The position numbers and the translations under genes were made by a program. Shown piece by piece: positions 15,355 to 23,874 of a stretch of 64,000 bases of DNA; the first letter of the stretch is position 1, and each line of letters starts with the position of its first letter. The stretch is taken from positions 124,001 through 188,000 of the forward strand of contig NZ_FNDX01000002.1 in the NCBI RefSeq assembly GCF_900099765.1, in the 5' to 3' direction. This DNA comes from Paenibacillus typhae (lineage in GTDB: Bacteria; Bacillota; Bacilli; Paenibacillales; Paenibacillaceae). Below the pieces are notes generated by a model, which had not been told where the DNA came from, searched no databases, and was given only the letters and a program-made list of their open reading frames with translations.

Positions 15355-17343
15355 ATGGGACAACCAACACAATCCGCATCCAATAATCATGATCACTCAC
15401 ACCCTTCGATATTTGGCGCGAATGCTGAACTGCTTTTCTCTATTCTATCCGGTATTTTCCTTGCCGGAGGCTTTATTTTAAGCCGTTTGATCATTGAATC
15501 TGAAGGGATAAGCCTAGCTCTTTATTTGGCAGCATATTTTTTTGGCGGTTTTTTCACAGCAAAAGAAGCCTGGGAATCTTTAAGCAAAAAACACTTTGAA
15601 ATCGATTTTTTAATGCTGTTGGCGGCAATCGGCGCCGGAATTCTGGGCGAATGGGCAGAAGGAGCATTGCTGTTATTCCTGTTCAGTCTTGGCCATGCCC
15701 TGGAGCATTATGCCATTAACAAAGCACGCAAATCCATTGAAGCATTGGCAGATATTGCCCCTAAAACGGCGATCGTCAGAAGAAATGATAAACAAACCGA
15801 GGTGCCCATTGAAGATTTACAGATTGGAGATACTATCATTGTAAAGCCTAACAGCACCATTTCGGCTGATGGGCTAGTGCTGAAGGGTAGCAGCAGTGTG
15901 AACCAAGCACCGATTACAGGTGAAAGTGTTCCGGTAGACAAACGTCCAATTGCCGACTCTGGCGTAGATTACAGGGATTTCTCAAAGATACCTCCCGAAA
16001 ATAAGGTTTACTCCGGCACCATTAATGGTACCAGCGCTCTTGAAGTGAAAGTGATTAAGGAAGCCAGCGATTCAACGTTGTCCAGACTGATCAAGCTCGT
16101 TAATGAATCGGAATCTCAGAAATCGCCCACACAGCAATTCACTGATAAATTTGAAAAGATTTTTGTGCCTTGTGTCCTGATTCTAGTGGTAATTCTGCTG
16201 TTCGCCTTTCTTGTGCTGGATGAAGCCTTCTCTGACAGCTTCTACCGGGCGATGGCAGTACTTGTCGCGGCAAGCCCCTGTGCGCTTGCCATCTCCACAC
16301 CGAGTGCCGTTCTTAGTGGCATTGCCAGAGCTGCCAAAGGCGGGGTACTCATTAAAGGCGGCGGGCCGCTTGAAGAGCTTGGTGAGCTCACTGCACTTGC
16401 TTTTGATAAAACGGGGACACTAACCGAAGGGAAGCCTAAACTCACGGAAGTCATCCCCTACGGAGATAAAAACCTTAATGAGCTTCTCCTGACTGCTGCA
16501 GCTGTCGAAAAGCTCAGTGATCATCCGCTGGCAGTCGCTGTCGTTAAAGGTGTTCAGGAGCGGTTAGGTACGGTGGATATCGAAGAAGCTGGCAGGTTAG
16601 AGTCTGTAACAGGCCGGGGGGTGAAGGCAATATGGAAGGGAGAAGAGGTGTTCATCGGGAATAAGAGCCTCTTCGAGACAGAACTTTCCATTCCGCTTCC
16701 TGATGATCTGGTCAATAGTTTGAGCAATCTTGAACAATCCGGGAATACAGCAATGATTATCAGAAAAGGGAACGACTTTTTGGGCTTGATCGGATTAATG
16801 GATACTCCCAAGAACGAGGCTGCAGAAGTTATTTCCCGGCTTAAAGAAATTGGAATGAAGCAAATTATCATGATTACCGGTGACAATCAGCAAGTGGCGG
16901 ATGCGGTCGGACGGACAATCGGATTGACGGATGCCTGGGGCGGCTTGCTGCCGGAAGATAAGGTCGCTGCCATTCAAAAGCTTGAGCAGAAGGAACGTAA
17001 AGTGGCAATGGTTGGTGACGGTGTGAATGATGCACCTGCCATGGCCAAGAGTACGGTAGGAATTGCGATGGGGGCGGCTGGGTCTGATGTTGCCTTAGAA
17101 ACCGCGGATATTGCCCTGATGTCCGACCAATTACGCGGACTCCCCTTTGCAATCGGACTAAGCCGGAAGAGTAAAGGAATCATCAAACAGAATTTGTGGG
17201 TAAGTCTTGGTGTAACAGCTGTGCTAATCCCTGCGACCATTTTTGGAATTGCCGGGATAGGATCAGCTGTATTAATTCATGAGGGCTCGACTTTACTCGT
17301 CGTTTTTAATGCTCTGCGTTTACTGGCCTTCAAATCAGAGTAG
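15355..17343 (+). CDS. P1B-4-type metal-exporting ATPase
   Basis: 662 residues from an ATG with AAGGAGGAG upstream; an earlier in-frame ATG (15268) lies in the preceding terminator. No HMA domain, only a short His-containing N-terminus (NHDHSH). TGES actuator loop, the metal-site motif SPC near residue 306 rather than CPC, phosphorylated Asp in DKTGT near 350, GDGVNDAP hinge and HEGST in the last helices. SPC plus HEG(G/S)T is the P1B-4 pattern; characterised members export Fe(II), Co(II) or related ions. The cadA/zosA labels often given to this group are not supported beyond the subtype. Confidence 0.85.
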   Translation: MGQPTQSASNNHDHSHPSIFGANAELLFSILSGIFLAGGFILSRLIIESEGISLALYLAAYFFGGFFTAKEAWESLSKKHFEIDFLMLLAAIGAGILGEWAEGALLLFLFSLGHALEHYAINKARKSIEALADIAPKTAIVRRNDKQTEVPIEDLQIGDTIIVKPNSTISADGLVLKGSSSVNQAPITGESVPVDKRPIADSGVDYRDFSKIPPENKVYSGTINGTSALEVKVIKEASDSTLSRLIKLVNESESQKSPTQQFTDKFEKIFVPCVLILVVILLFAFLVLDEAFSDSFYRAMAVLVAASPCALAISTPSAVLSGIARAAKGGVLIKGGGPLEELGELTALAFDKTGTLTEGKPKLTEVIPYGDKNLNELLLTAAAVEKLSDHPLAVAVVKGVQERLGTVDIEEAGRLESVTGRGVKAIWKGEEVFIGNKSLFETELSIPLPDDLVNSLSNLEQSGNTAMIIRKGNDFLGLIGLMDTPKNEAAEVISRLKEIGMKQIIMITGDNQQVADAVGRTIGLTDAWGGLLPEDKVAAIQKLEQKERKVAMVGDGVNDAPAMAKSTVGIAMGAAGSDVALETADIALMSDQLRGLPFAIGLSRKSKGIIKQNLWVSLGVTAVLIPATIFGIAGIGSAVLIHEGSTLLVVFNALRLLAFKSE

Positions 17344-17367
17344 ACCTGTACCATCAAACTTTATCCA

Positions 17368-17399
17368 CCTCCGGTGCTTCCCGCACGGGAGGTTTTTTT
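17368..17399 (+). terminator. Terminator of the P1B-4 ATPase gene
   Basis: CCTCCGGTGC and GCACGGGAGG pair with one mismatch and are followed by TTTTTTT. Confidence 0.75.
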
Positions 17400-17468
17400 A
17401 TTATATACCGAAACTATAGACTTCTCTCTTGACGAAGAGGAGGAGAGCAGAATATAATATAAACAAAC

Positions 17469-17488
17469 ATATGAACAATTGATCATAT
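17469..17488. promoter_or_regulatory. SmtB/CzrA-like operator before the Zn/Cd ATPase
   Basis: ATATGAACAATTGATCATAT has matching ATATGA/TCATAT arms and lies 23 bp before the ATG. It is the reverse complement of the site at 10998-11017. The SmtB-like gene at 19956 is the obvious binder. Confidence 0.6.
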
Positions 17489-17511
17489 ATAAATAAACGA
17501 GGTGATAAGCA

Positions 17512-19806
17512 ATGGAATCAAGCTCAGCCTTAATTAAACGGAAAGTTACGCTTAAGGGACTGGACTGTGCCAACTGTGCACTGAAAATTGAGGATGGTGT
17601 CAGCAAGCTTGACGGTATTTCATCATGCTCTGTAAATTACGTAAACCAGTCAATGACAATGGAATTTGACCCGTCGCGCGAATCGGAAATTATGGCTTCT
17701 GCCCGGAAGAAAGTGAAAGCCCTTGAGCCGGATATTCAGTTTATTGGCCAAATTAAGCCATCTGCACAGAAATCATCCTCACAACAGCATGCAGGGCAAA
17801 ATGGCGGTAAAGCGGATCTTCATCACGATCATGGAAGCGGCCACTCCCCTCACTCCCATGCACTTGCTAAAGGGGATGTCGATCATGATCACAAACATGA
17901 TCATGCAGATGATGACGGCTATGGACACAGCCATGACCACGGTGAACAAGGTGTACGGACAATGGTTCTACGCCTGATTGCCGGTTTGGCCATCGGAGCC
18001 GCAGCGATGCTGCTGTCTCTTAACACTAACGTTGAGCTCCTACTTTTTATTGCCTCATATCTTATTGTCGGGGGCGATATTGTACTCCGGGCTGTCAAGA
18101 ATATTATCCGGGGACAGGTATTCGACGAATACTTTCTTATGTCGATTGCAACCATCGGCGCGTTTGTAATTGGAGAATACCCCGAAGGTGTAGCCGTAAT
18201 GCTGTTCTATCAGGTAGGTGAGCTATTCCAGAGCATTGCAGTTAACCGCTCTCGTAAATCAATCAGTTCCTTGCTGGATCTTCGTCCGGACTATGCCAAT
18301 CTTAAGGTCGGTGATGAGATTAAACGGGTCAGTCCTGAAGAAGTCAATATAGGCGACCGGATAATTGTCCGCCCGGGAGAACGTGTACCTCTGGATGGAA
18401 TTGTAGTGGAAGGTACCTCTGCAATGGATACTTCGGCGCTTACAGGAGAATCTGTACCGCGTGAAGTGGCTGCCGGTGAAGATGTACTTAGCGGGTTTAT
18501 CAATAAAAACGGTGTACTAACCATAGAGGTAGCCAAAACTTTTGGTGATTCCACAGTGGCCAAGATCTTGGACCTGGTTGAGAATGCCAGCAGCAAGAAG
18601 GCGGATACCGAGAAATTCATCACTAAATTTGCCCGTTATTATACACCAGTTGTAGTCATTATTGCGTTGCTCCTTGCTGTTCTGCCACCATTGTTATTCA
18701 GTGGTGAAACCTTCTCTGACTGGGTATACCGCGCTCTTGTCTTCCTGGTTATCTCCTGTCCTTGCGCCTTGGTTGTTTCCATCCCACTAGGATTCTTTGG
18801 CGGGATCGGGGCTGCTTCAAAGAACGGAGTACTGGTAAAGGGAAGCAACTACCTGGAAGGGCTTAATGATGTAAAGTATGTGGTTTTTGACAAAACAGGA
18901 ACTCTTACAAAAGGCTCCTTCAAGGTTAACGCCATTGTTACTGCCGGTGAATGGACTCAGGAGGACATCCTGCTGTATGCTGCTTACGCTGAAATACATT
19001 CTACTCATCCTATTGCTCAGTCCATCAGAGAGGCTTACGGTCTTGAGCTGGATGAACACCGTATTTCAGATTATAACGAGATATCCGGACATGGTATTCA
19101 GGTTACCTTTGAGAACAGCTCTGTACTTGCGGGTAATGCAAAGCTGATGCAATCAGAGGGAATTCCCTTCACTGAGCCGAAAGAAATTGGAACGATCGTT
19201 CACCTTGCGATCAACAAGCGTTATGCCGGCTACATTGTGATTGCAGACGAAGTGAAAGAGGACTCGGCAAACGCAATTCGTTTACTCAAAAAGCTTGGTG
19301 TGAAGCGGGTTGTTATGCTAACCGGAGATAATAAGGCAGTGGGTGAAGAGATTGGCCGCAGACTCGGTGTTGACGAGGTACACGCAGAGCTTCTGCCGCA
19401 GCACAAAGTCGAGGAACTCGAAAAGCTGGATGCCGCCAAATCACCAAAAGAAAAAATTATCTTTGTAGGTGATGGAATTAATGATACCCCGGTTCTGGCC
19501 AGAGCTGATATCGGTGTAGCTATGGGTGGACTTGGTTCTGATGCAGCAATTGAAGCAGCGGACATTGTGATTATGACGGATGAACCTTCTAAGCTGTCTT
19601 CGGCCATACAAATTGCTAAAAAAACACGTGGCATTGTCTGGCAGAACATACTGTTCGCCTTACTCGTCAAGGGACTGTTCCTGCTGCTCGGGGCCTTCGG
19701 CATTGCAACCATGTGGGAGGCGGTCATCGCCGATGTAGGTGTGAGTCTAATCGCCGTACTTAATGCGATGCGTGTATTAAAATTAAAACCTGATTTAAAT
19801 GTATAG
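17512..19806 (+). CDS. zntA: P1B-2-type Zn/Cd/Pb-exporting ATPase
   Basis: 764 residues. N-terminal HMA domain with CANC (Cys19, Cys22), then a linker (about 95-150) very rich in His and Asp (HDHGSGH, DHDHKHDH, GHSHDH). Eight-helix P1B core with SCPC near 415, DKTGT near 459, the conserved HP in STHPIAQ, GDGINDTP, and a last helix with the DVGVSL aspartate that marks P1B-2 pumps. It exports Zn(II), Cd(II) or Pb(II). The His-rich linker likely binds or buffers the metal. Regulated by the dyad 23 bp upstream; the repressor gene follows after a terminator. Confidence 0.9.
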   Translation: MESSSALIKRKVTLKGLDCANCALKIEDGVSKLDGISSCSVNYVNQSMTMEFDPSRESEIMASARKKVKALEPDIQFIGQIKPSAQKSSSQQHAGQNGGKADLHHDHGSGHSPHSHALAKGDVDHDHKHDHADDDGYGHSHDHGEQGVRTMVLRLIAGLAIGAAAMLLSLNTNVELLLFIASYLIVGGDIVLRAVKNIIRGQVFDEYFLMSIATIGAFVIGEYPEGVAVMLFYQVGELFQSIAVNRSRKSISSLLDLRPDYANLKVGDEIKRVSPEEVNIGDRIIVRPGERVPLDGIVVEGTSAMDTSALTGESVPREVAAGEDVLSGFINKNGVLTIEVAKTFGDSTVAKILDLVENASSKKADTEKFITKFARYYTPVVVIIALLLAVLPPLLFSGETFSDWVYRALVFLVISCPCALVVSIPLGFFGGIGAASKNGVLVKGSNYLEGLNDVKYVVFDKTGTLTKGSFKVNAIVTAGEWTQEDILLYAAYAEIHSTHPIAQSIREAYGLELDEHRISDYNEISGHGIQVTFENSSVLAGNAKLMQSEGIPFTEPKEIGTIVHLAINKRYAGYIVIADEVKEDSANAIRLLKKLGVKRVVMLTGDNKAVGEEIGRRLGVDEVHAELLPQHKVEELEKLDAAKSPKEKIIFVGDGINDTPVLARADIGVAMGGLGSDAAIEAADIVIMTDEPSKLSSAIQIAKKTRGIVWQNILFALLVKGLFLLLGAFGIATMWEAVIADVGVSLIAVLNAMRVLKLKPDLNV

Positions 19807-19824
19807 AATGTTTTGTCCTTAGTT

Positions 19825-19864
19825 AACAAGCCCGGTTTCTTTTATGGAAATCGGGCTTGTTTTG
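19825..19864 (+). terminator. Terminator of the Zn/Cd ATPase gene
   Basis: AACAAGCCCGGTTTC pairs with GAAATCGGGCTTGTT, with one G-T, followed by a T tract. Confidence 0.85.
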
Positions 19865-19955
19865 ATTTGAATCCTAAATTGATATACACTGGAAAAACGA
19901 TGATATCTGAACGGCATCCTGAATCAAGGGACTTTTTAGTCCTATGTAATGGAAG

Positions 19956-20354
19956 GTGAGTTCCCTGGATAAAAGTAACGACTATTATAATGTTGATAAT
20001 GACTGTGCATGCTCTCCTGATGAATTAGAGAAGATAGGGAAGGAAATGATTCAGGAACATATTGCCGAGCAGGTGGCTGACTGGTTCAAAGCGTTCAGTG
20101 ATGTCACAAGGGTCAAATTAATAAGCCTGCTGATGCAAAAGGAACTATGCGTGAACGATCTCTCCAGATTAATGGATATGAACCAATCTGCTGTTTCACA
20201 TCAGCTACGATTTTTGCGTAATTCAAGAATTGTGAAACGGCGTAAGGTGGGGAAGACCGTGTTTTATGCACTGGATGATGCTCACATTGAACAGATCTTT
20301 ACCCAAACTCTTTTACATGCGGCACATGATAATCATCACCTGGACCCGGAGTAA
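19956..20354 (+). CDS. ArsR/SmtB-family metal-sensing repressor
   Basis: About 132 residues: winged helix with ELCVNDLSRLM (variant of the ELCVCD box) and the recognition segment NQSAVSHQLRFLRNSRIV, then a C-terminal helix with DDAHIEQIF..HAAHDNHH. This supplies the Asp/His/His/His ligands of the alpha-5 zinc site of SmtB and CzrA. A Cys-containing N-terminus (CACS) is also present. The start is uncertain: GTG at 19956 overlaps GGAAGG (19951-19956), while CTG at 19965 lies 8 nt after that sequence. Likely represses the Zn/Cd ATPase and perhaps the hydrolase at 11055. Confidence 0.85.
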   Translation: MSSLDKSNDYYNVDNDCACSPDELEKIGKEMIQEHIAEQVADWFKAFSDVTRVKLISLLMQKELCVNDLSRLMDMNQSAVSHQLRFLRNSRIVKRRKVGKTVFYALDDAHIEQIFTQTLLHAAHDNHHLDPE

Positions 20355-20611
20355 TGCATTTCCTCAGCTGCTATCCAGAGATTGATTTAAATGACTTAGA
20401 TAAAAAAAGCCTGATTCCTCCACATTGGAATCAATATAGAACGCTAAAGTACACAAAAATCGTTGAACATCCGTGCCCGAATCATAGCATAAGAACAAAT
20501 AGAGCTATTTCAAAAATGAAATCCTACGTACCGGCACGAATAACCATCAAATATCCAAAAAATTATGAACTGATTAATTACGTTGTTTCATATATAAAGA
20601 AACATAATTAA
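20354..20611 (+). pseudogene. 3' end of a second tnsD (relic)
   Basis: From about 20455 to the stop the sequence matches the last 55 codons of the intact tnsD (44327-44488) almost base for base (TKIVEH..CPNHS..AISKMKSYVPARI). The upstream 100 bp (YPEIDLNDLDKKSLIPPHW) are not found in the intact copy. The frame starts at the last base of the ArsR stop, but no complete TniQ domain is present. It is followed by the same terminator that follows the intact gene. Confidence 0.85.
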
Positions 20612-20614
20612 TAA

Positions 20615-20640
20615 AACAACTCGATTGAGTTGTTTTTTTT
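20615..20640 (+). terminator. Terminator after the tnsD relic
   Basis: AACAACTC-GATT-GAGTTGTT followed by T8; nearly identical to the terminator at 44489-44513. Confidence 0.8.
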
Positions 20641-20729
20641 GCGGCCGAAATAGAGGAATAATATGTATTTAAGAGAACAAGAACTTGATCCCTTTGCCGA
20701 TATTGGACAAGAACATGGTACTATCGCCG
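20641..20729 (+). repeat. Fused right-end and left-end remnants of Tn7-like elements
   Basis: GCGGCCGAAATAGAGGAATA at 20641 corresponds to the sequence right after the tnsD terminator at the real right end (GTGGCCAAAATAGGGGATTA). After about 13 unrelated bases, 20675-20729 copies the inner left end (3962-4016) almost perfectly, including two GACAAGAAC-type sites and TTGCCGATAT. The terminal TGTCGG parts of both ends are absent. From 20730 to 20907 I see an open but unrecognised frame (20758-20916) and the gerA ribosome binding site. Confidence 0.8.
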
Positions 20730-20907
20730 TTTTGATGAATATCTATTAACTAAGTTATTCAGGATAATCTGGTCGAGAACAAATTGATCAGTTTTTTTGT
20801 CCTTGAATATCTTACGCATAACCTAGAACCGAAGAATGAAAAAGTAATTTCAGGTAAAACTATTCAGGAAAAAAACGTTAAATACACGGATAAAAAGGAG
20901 GGCTCTC

Positions 20908-22434
20908 ATGAGATTTTATGATAGAAAAAGCAGTAGAGGATCGAACCGGGAATGGAACGAAGAGATGAAACCGCTTGGCCCAGATTCATCTGCCAATGCT
21001 GAAATTCTCAAAAAGACTCTGGGGGATAGCTCCGACTTAACCATCCGTTATTTGCAGGTCAAAAAGACACATGAAGGGCATAACGATATAACCTGTCAGG
21101 TGATGCTAATTTATTTGGATGGAATGGTGGATAATCAGATATTGCAGGAAAGAATCATACCAGGAATACAGAATTTGCAATCGATCCCTTATGATGAAGA
21201 TTTAATTCCCCTCTTTACAGGGAGGGTGATCTCTGCTGGTCAGATCAGTCTGGTCGAGGATTTTCAGCATGCAGTCCGTACCATTTTAACAGGCTGTCTG
21301 TTGATTCTGATTGACGGGTATGAGCAGGGGTTAACTGTATCCATTCAGGGCTATGAGAAGCGCGGAATAGAAGAAACCAAAACACAGACTGTAATAAGGG
21401 GGCCGCAGGAAGGCTTCACGGAAGACTTGCGCACCAATATTACGATGATCCGACGGAAAATGAAGGATGAACGCCTGCGTATCGATACACATACAGCAGG
21501 ACGCATGACACAGACCGATATATCCGTCATATACATTGATGGAATGGTTAAAAAGCAGGTACTTGATCAGATATGGCAGCTGATTGACCACGTATCTTTA
21601 AAAACGGTGCTAGAAGGGGAATATATTGAAGAATATTTGCAAAGCAATAAAGGAACCATTTTTCCTACTGTTTTGAATACAGAGAGACCGGATAGTGTAA
21701 CTGCCGCATTAGCTGAAGGAAGAGTCGCCCTGCTTGTGGACGGATCTCCTTTTGCAATGATTGCGCCCGCCATGTTCCTGGATTTCATTCAATCTGCAGA
21801 AGACAGCTATCAGCCTTATGTATTTTCGAGCTTTATCCGGATTCTCCGGTTAATAGCAAGCGTAATCTGTTTAATTGCCCCTGCCATTTATATTGCCATA
21901 ACTACCTATCATCAAGACCTACTCCCAACCCAGCTGCTGCTAAGTTTAATGTTTCAGCGTGAAGGGGTACCGTTTCCGGCTTTTGTAGAAGCAATATTAA
22001 TGGAGATTACCTTTGAAATCATTCGGGAAGCCGGTATCCGGATGCCAAGAAATATTGGACAAGCGGTCTCCATTGTTGGAACCATAGTAGTTGGACAGGC
22101 AGCTGTTGACGCAGGATTTGTTTCAGCAGCCATGGTCATTGTAGTTGCAATCACCGGGATATCCAGCTTTGTTATTCCAGCTTACAATATGTCGATTGCT
22201 TTCCGGCTTACACGGTTTCTCTTCATGGGAATCGCTGCATCTTTTGGTATTTATGGACTGACGATTGGGTTTGTTGTTCTGGCTGTCCACTTGTGCAGTC
22301 TTCAGTCCTTGGGGCAGCCTTATATGCGGCCTTATGCTCCTTACATGAGCGGAGAACAAATGGATGGATTAATACGTGCCCCCTATTGGCTCCGTTCTAA
22401 ATTGAAGGGCAAGAGGGGAAAGCAGCCGACATGA
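20908..22434 (+). CDS. gerA: Spore germination receptor subunit A (GerA family)
   Basis: 508 residues. GerABKA-family protein: a large soluble N-terminal part (about 1-290, with LIDG..ALVD-type repeats GRVISAGQ and GRVALLVDGSPFAMIAP), then five or six membrane helices (about 300-480), the latter with PVYI-like CLIAPAIYIAITTYHQ and the family segment MPRNIGQAVSIVGTIVVGQAAV. GerA-type subunits form nutrient-responsive ion channels in the spore inner membrane. AAGGAGG precedes the ATG. First of a four-gene operon A-C-small-B. Confidence 0.92.
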   Translation: MRFYDRKSSRGSNREWNEEMKPLGPDSSANAEILKKTLGDSSDLTIRYLQVKKTHEGHNDITCQVMLIYLDGMVDNQILQERIIPGIQNLQSIPYDEDLIPLFTGRVISAGQISLVEDFQHAVRTILTGCLLILIDGYEQGLTVSIQGYEKRGIEETKTQTVIRGPQEGFTEDLRTNITMIRRKMKDERLRIDTHTAGRMTQTDISVIYIDGMVKKQVLDQIWQLIDHVSLKTVLEGEYIEEYLQSNKGTIFPTVLNTERPDSVTAALAEGRVALLVDGSPFAMIAPAMFLDFIQSAEDSYQPYVFSSFIRILRLIASVICLIAPAIYIAITTYHQDLLPTQLLLSLMFQREGVPFPAFVEAILMEITFEIIREAGIRMPRNIGQAVSIVGTIVVGQAAVDAGFVSAAMVIVVAITGISSFVIPAYNMSIAFRLTRFLFMGIAASFGIYGLTIGFVVLAVHLCSLQSLGQPYMRPYAPYMSGEQMDGLIRAPYWLRSKLKGKRGKQPT

Positions 22435-23627
22435 GAAAAATCGGGATTTTATGTATAGCTTTTATTATGGCTTTAAGTATAACCGGCTGTTGGAGCCGAA
22501 AGGAATTGAATGAGCTGGCCGTCACGATTGGCCTTGGTATTGATAAGACAGAAAAGGGTTATCGGATTACAGCTCAAGTTGTAGCTCCACGTCAAGCTGG
22601 CTCAAGCAGCGGAGCCGGAAGCCCGCCTGCTCTAATTATGTCCACAGAAGAAAAGACAGTAATGGAAGCTTTGCGAAAAATGACTACAAAGCTGCCGCGT
22701 AAAATCTATCTTTCCCATTTGAGTATTCTGCTGATTGATGAAGCAATTGCCAGGGATGGTGTCCTGAATGCATTAGACTTTGTATTCCGGGATCATGAAG
22801 TAAGACCTAATTTCGATGTAGTCATTGTTCGTAATGGAAGTGCACAAGATGCACTGTCTATACTCACGCCGCTTGAACAAATGCCTGCACGTGATATGTT
22901 CGATTCTCTTAACGAATCAGAAAAGGTATGGGCGCCAACCGCAGCGGTAACATTGCTTGATTTAATGAAATGGTTTAACACAGAGGGACAACAAGCCGTA
23001 ATTACAGGTCTTAAGCTCGTGGGCGATGTGGAAAAAGGAAAAGGAAAGGATAATATCGCTGTCTTGGATAGTCCGGCGAAATTTGAATATTCCGGTATTG
23101 GGGTTATGAAAGACCAGGTTCTTGTAGGATGGCTTAACGATAGCGACAGCAAAGCCTACAACTATGTAACCGGAAAGGTGAAGTCTACTGTGGGCAAAGT
23201 GGAATGCCCGGATAAAGAGGGGCAATTCGTAATGGAGCTAGTGCATAGCGAGACGAAAATTATACCCCTGATCAGAAATGAAAAGCCTGCAGCATCAGTG
23301 GAAATTTCTGTTGAAGCCAATATCGCTGAAGTAGAGTGTAAGCTGAATCTTAATGACCGGAAGGTGCTTGAGCAGGTAAAAGAGCTTTCAGGACAGAAAA
23401 CCAAAGAGCTTATTGATCACGGTATCAAAGAAGTACAGCACCGGTATGCTTCCGACATTTTCGGTTTCGGCCAGAAGTTTCATCAGAAATACCCGAAGCA
23501 ATGGAAGAAATGGAGACAGGAGTGGGACCATTATTTTAGCGAAATGGATGTGGAGGTTACGGTGAAATATGAGATCAAGGGCAGGGGAAGAATTGTGAAT
23601 CCGATTCAGAAAGGACTCGTGGAGTGA
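22431..23627 (+). CDS. gerC: Spore germination lipoprotein subunit C (Ger(x)C family)
   Basis: 398 residues, ATG overlapping the gerA stop. Lipobox SITGC (Cys20) followed by WSRKELNELAVTIGLGIDK, the hallmark opening of Ger(x)C proteins. The three-domain Ger(x)C layout follows. It anchors on the outer face of the spore inner membrane and works with the A and B subunits. Confidence 0.92.
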   Translation: MRKIGILCIAFIMALSITGCWSRKELNELAVTIGLGIDKTEKGYRITAQVVAPRQAGSSSGAGSPPALIMSTEEKTVMEALRKMTTKLPRKIYLSHLSILLIDEAIARDGVLNALDFVFRDHEVRPNFDVVIVRNGSAQDALSILTPLEQMPARDMFDSLNESEKVWAPTAAVTLLDLMKWFNTEGQQAVITGLKLVGDVEKGKGKDNIAVLDSPAKFEYSGIGVMKDQVLVGWLNDSDSKAYNYVTGKVKSTVGKVECPDKEGQFVMELVHSETKIIPLIRNEKPAASVEISVEANIAEVECKLNLNDRKVLEQVKELSGQKTKELIDHGIKEVQHRYASDIFGFGQKFHQKYPKQWKKWRQEWDHYFSEMDVEVTVKYEIKGRGRIVNPIQKGLVE

Positions 23628-23848
23628 ACCGGTTAATCATATTAGTGACTGTGATGTTGTGGATCTGGCAGGGCATAAAACTTCACTTGCACAAAAAAAA
23701 CATTCGACATTCAGTACTAACCCACGGCTTGTATGCTAGTGCATTAATACTGAATATTATATATGAACAGCAATGGATCGGACCGGTGCTATTGAGACCG
23801 TACATCACGCTGCTTCAGATGGTCAATAAAGCTTTGGGCTTGGGATAA
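23624..23848 (+). CDS. Small membrane protein inside the germination operon
   Basis: 74 residues from a GTG that overlaps the gerC stop (GTGA). Two hydrophobic segments (about 1-17 and 32-48) flank a basic loop (HLHKKNIRHS). Placement between C and B suggests a fourth small subunit like the D proteins known for some germinant receptors, which are also about 75 residues with two helices. Sequence identity with those is not something I can claim. Confidence 0.65.
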   Translation: MNRLIILVTVMLWIWQGIKLHLHKKNIRHSVLTHGLYASALILNIIYEQQWIGPVLLRPYITLLQMVNKALGLG

Positions 23849-23874
23849 ACAAAAAACAGGAAAGGAGGGTAACA

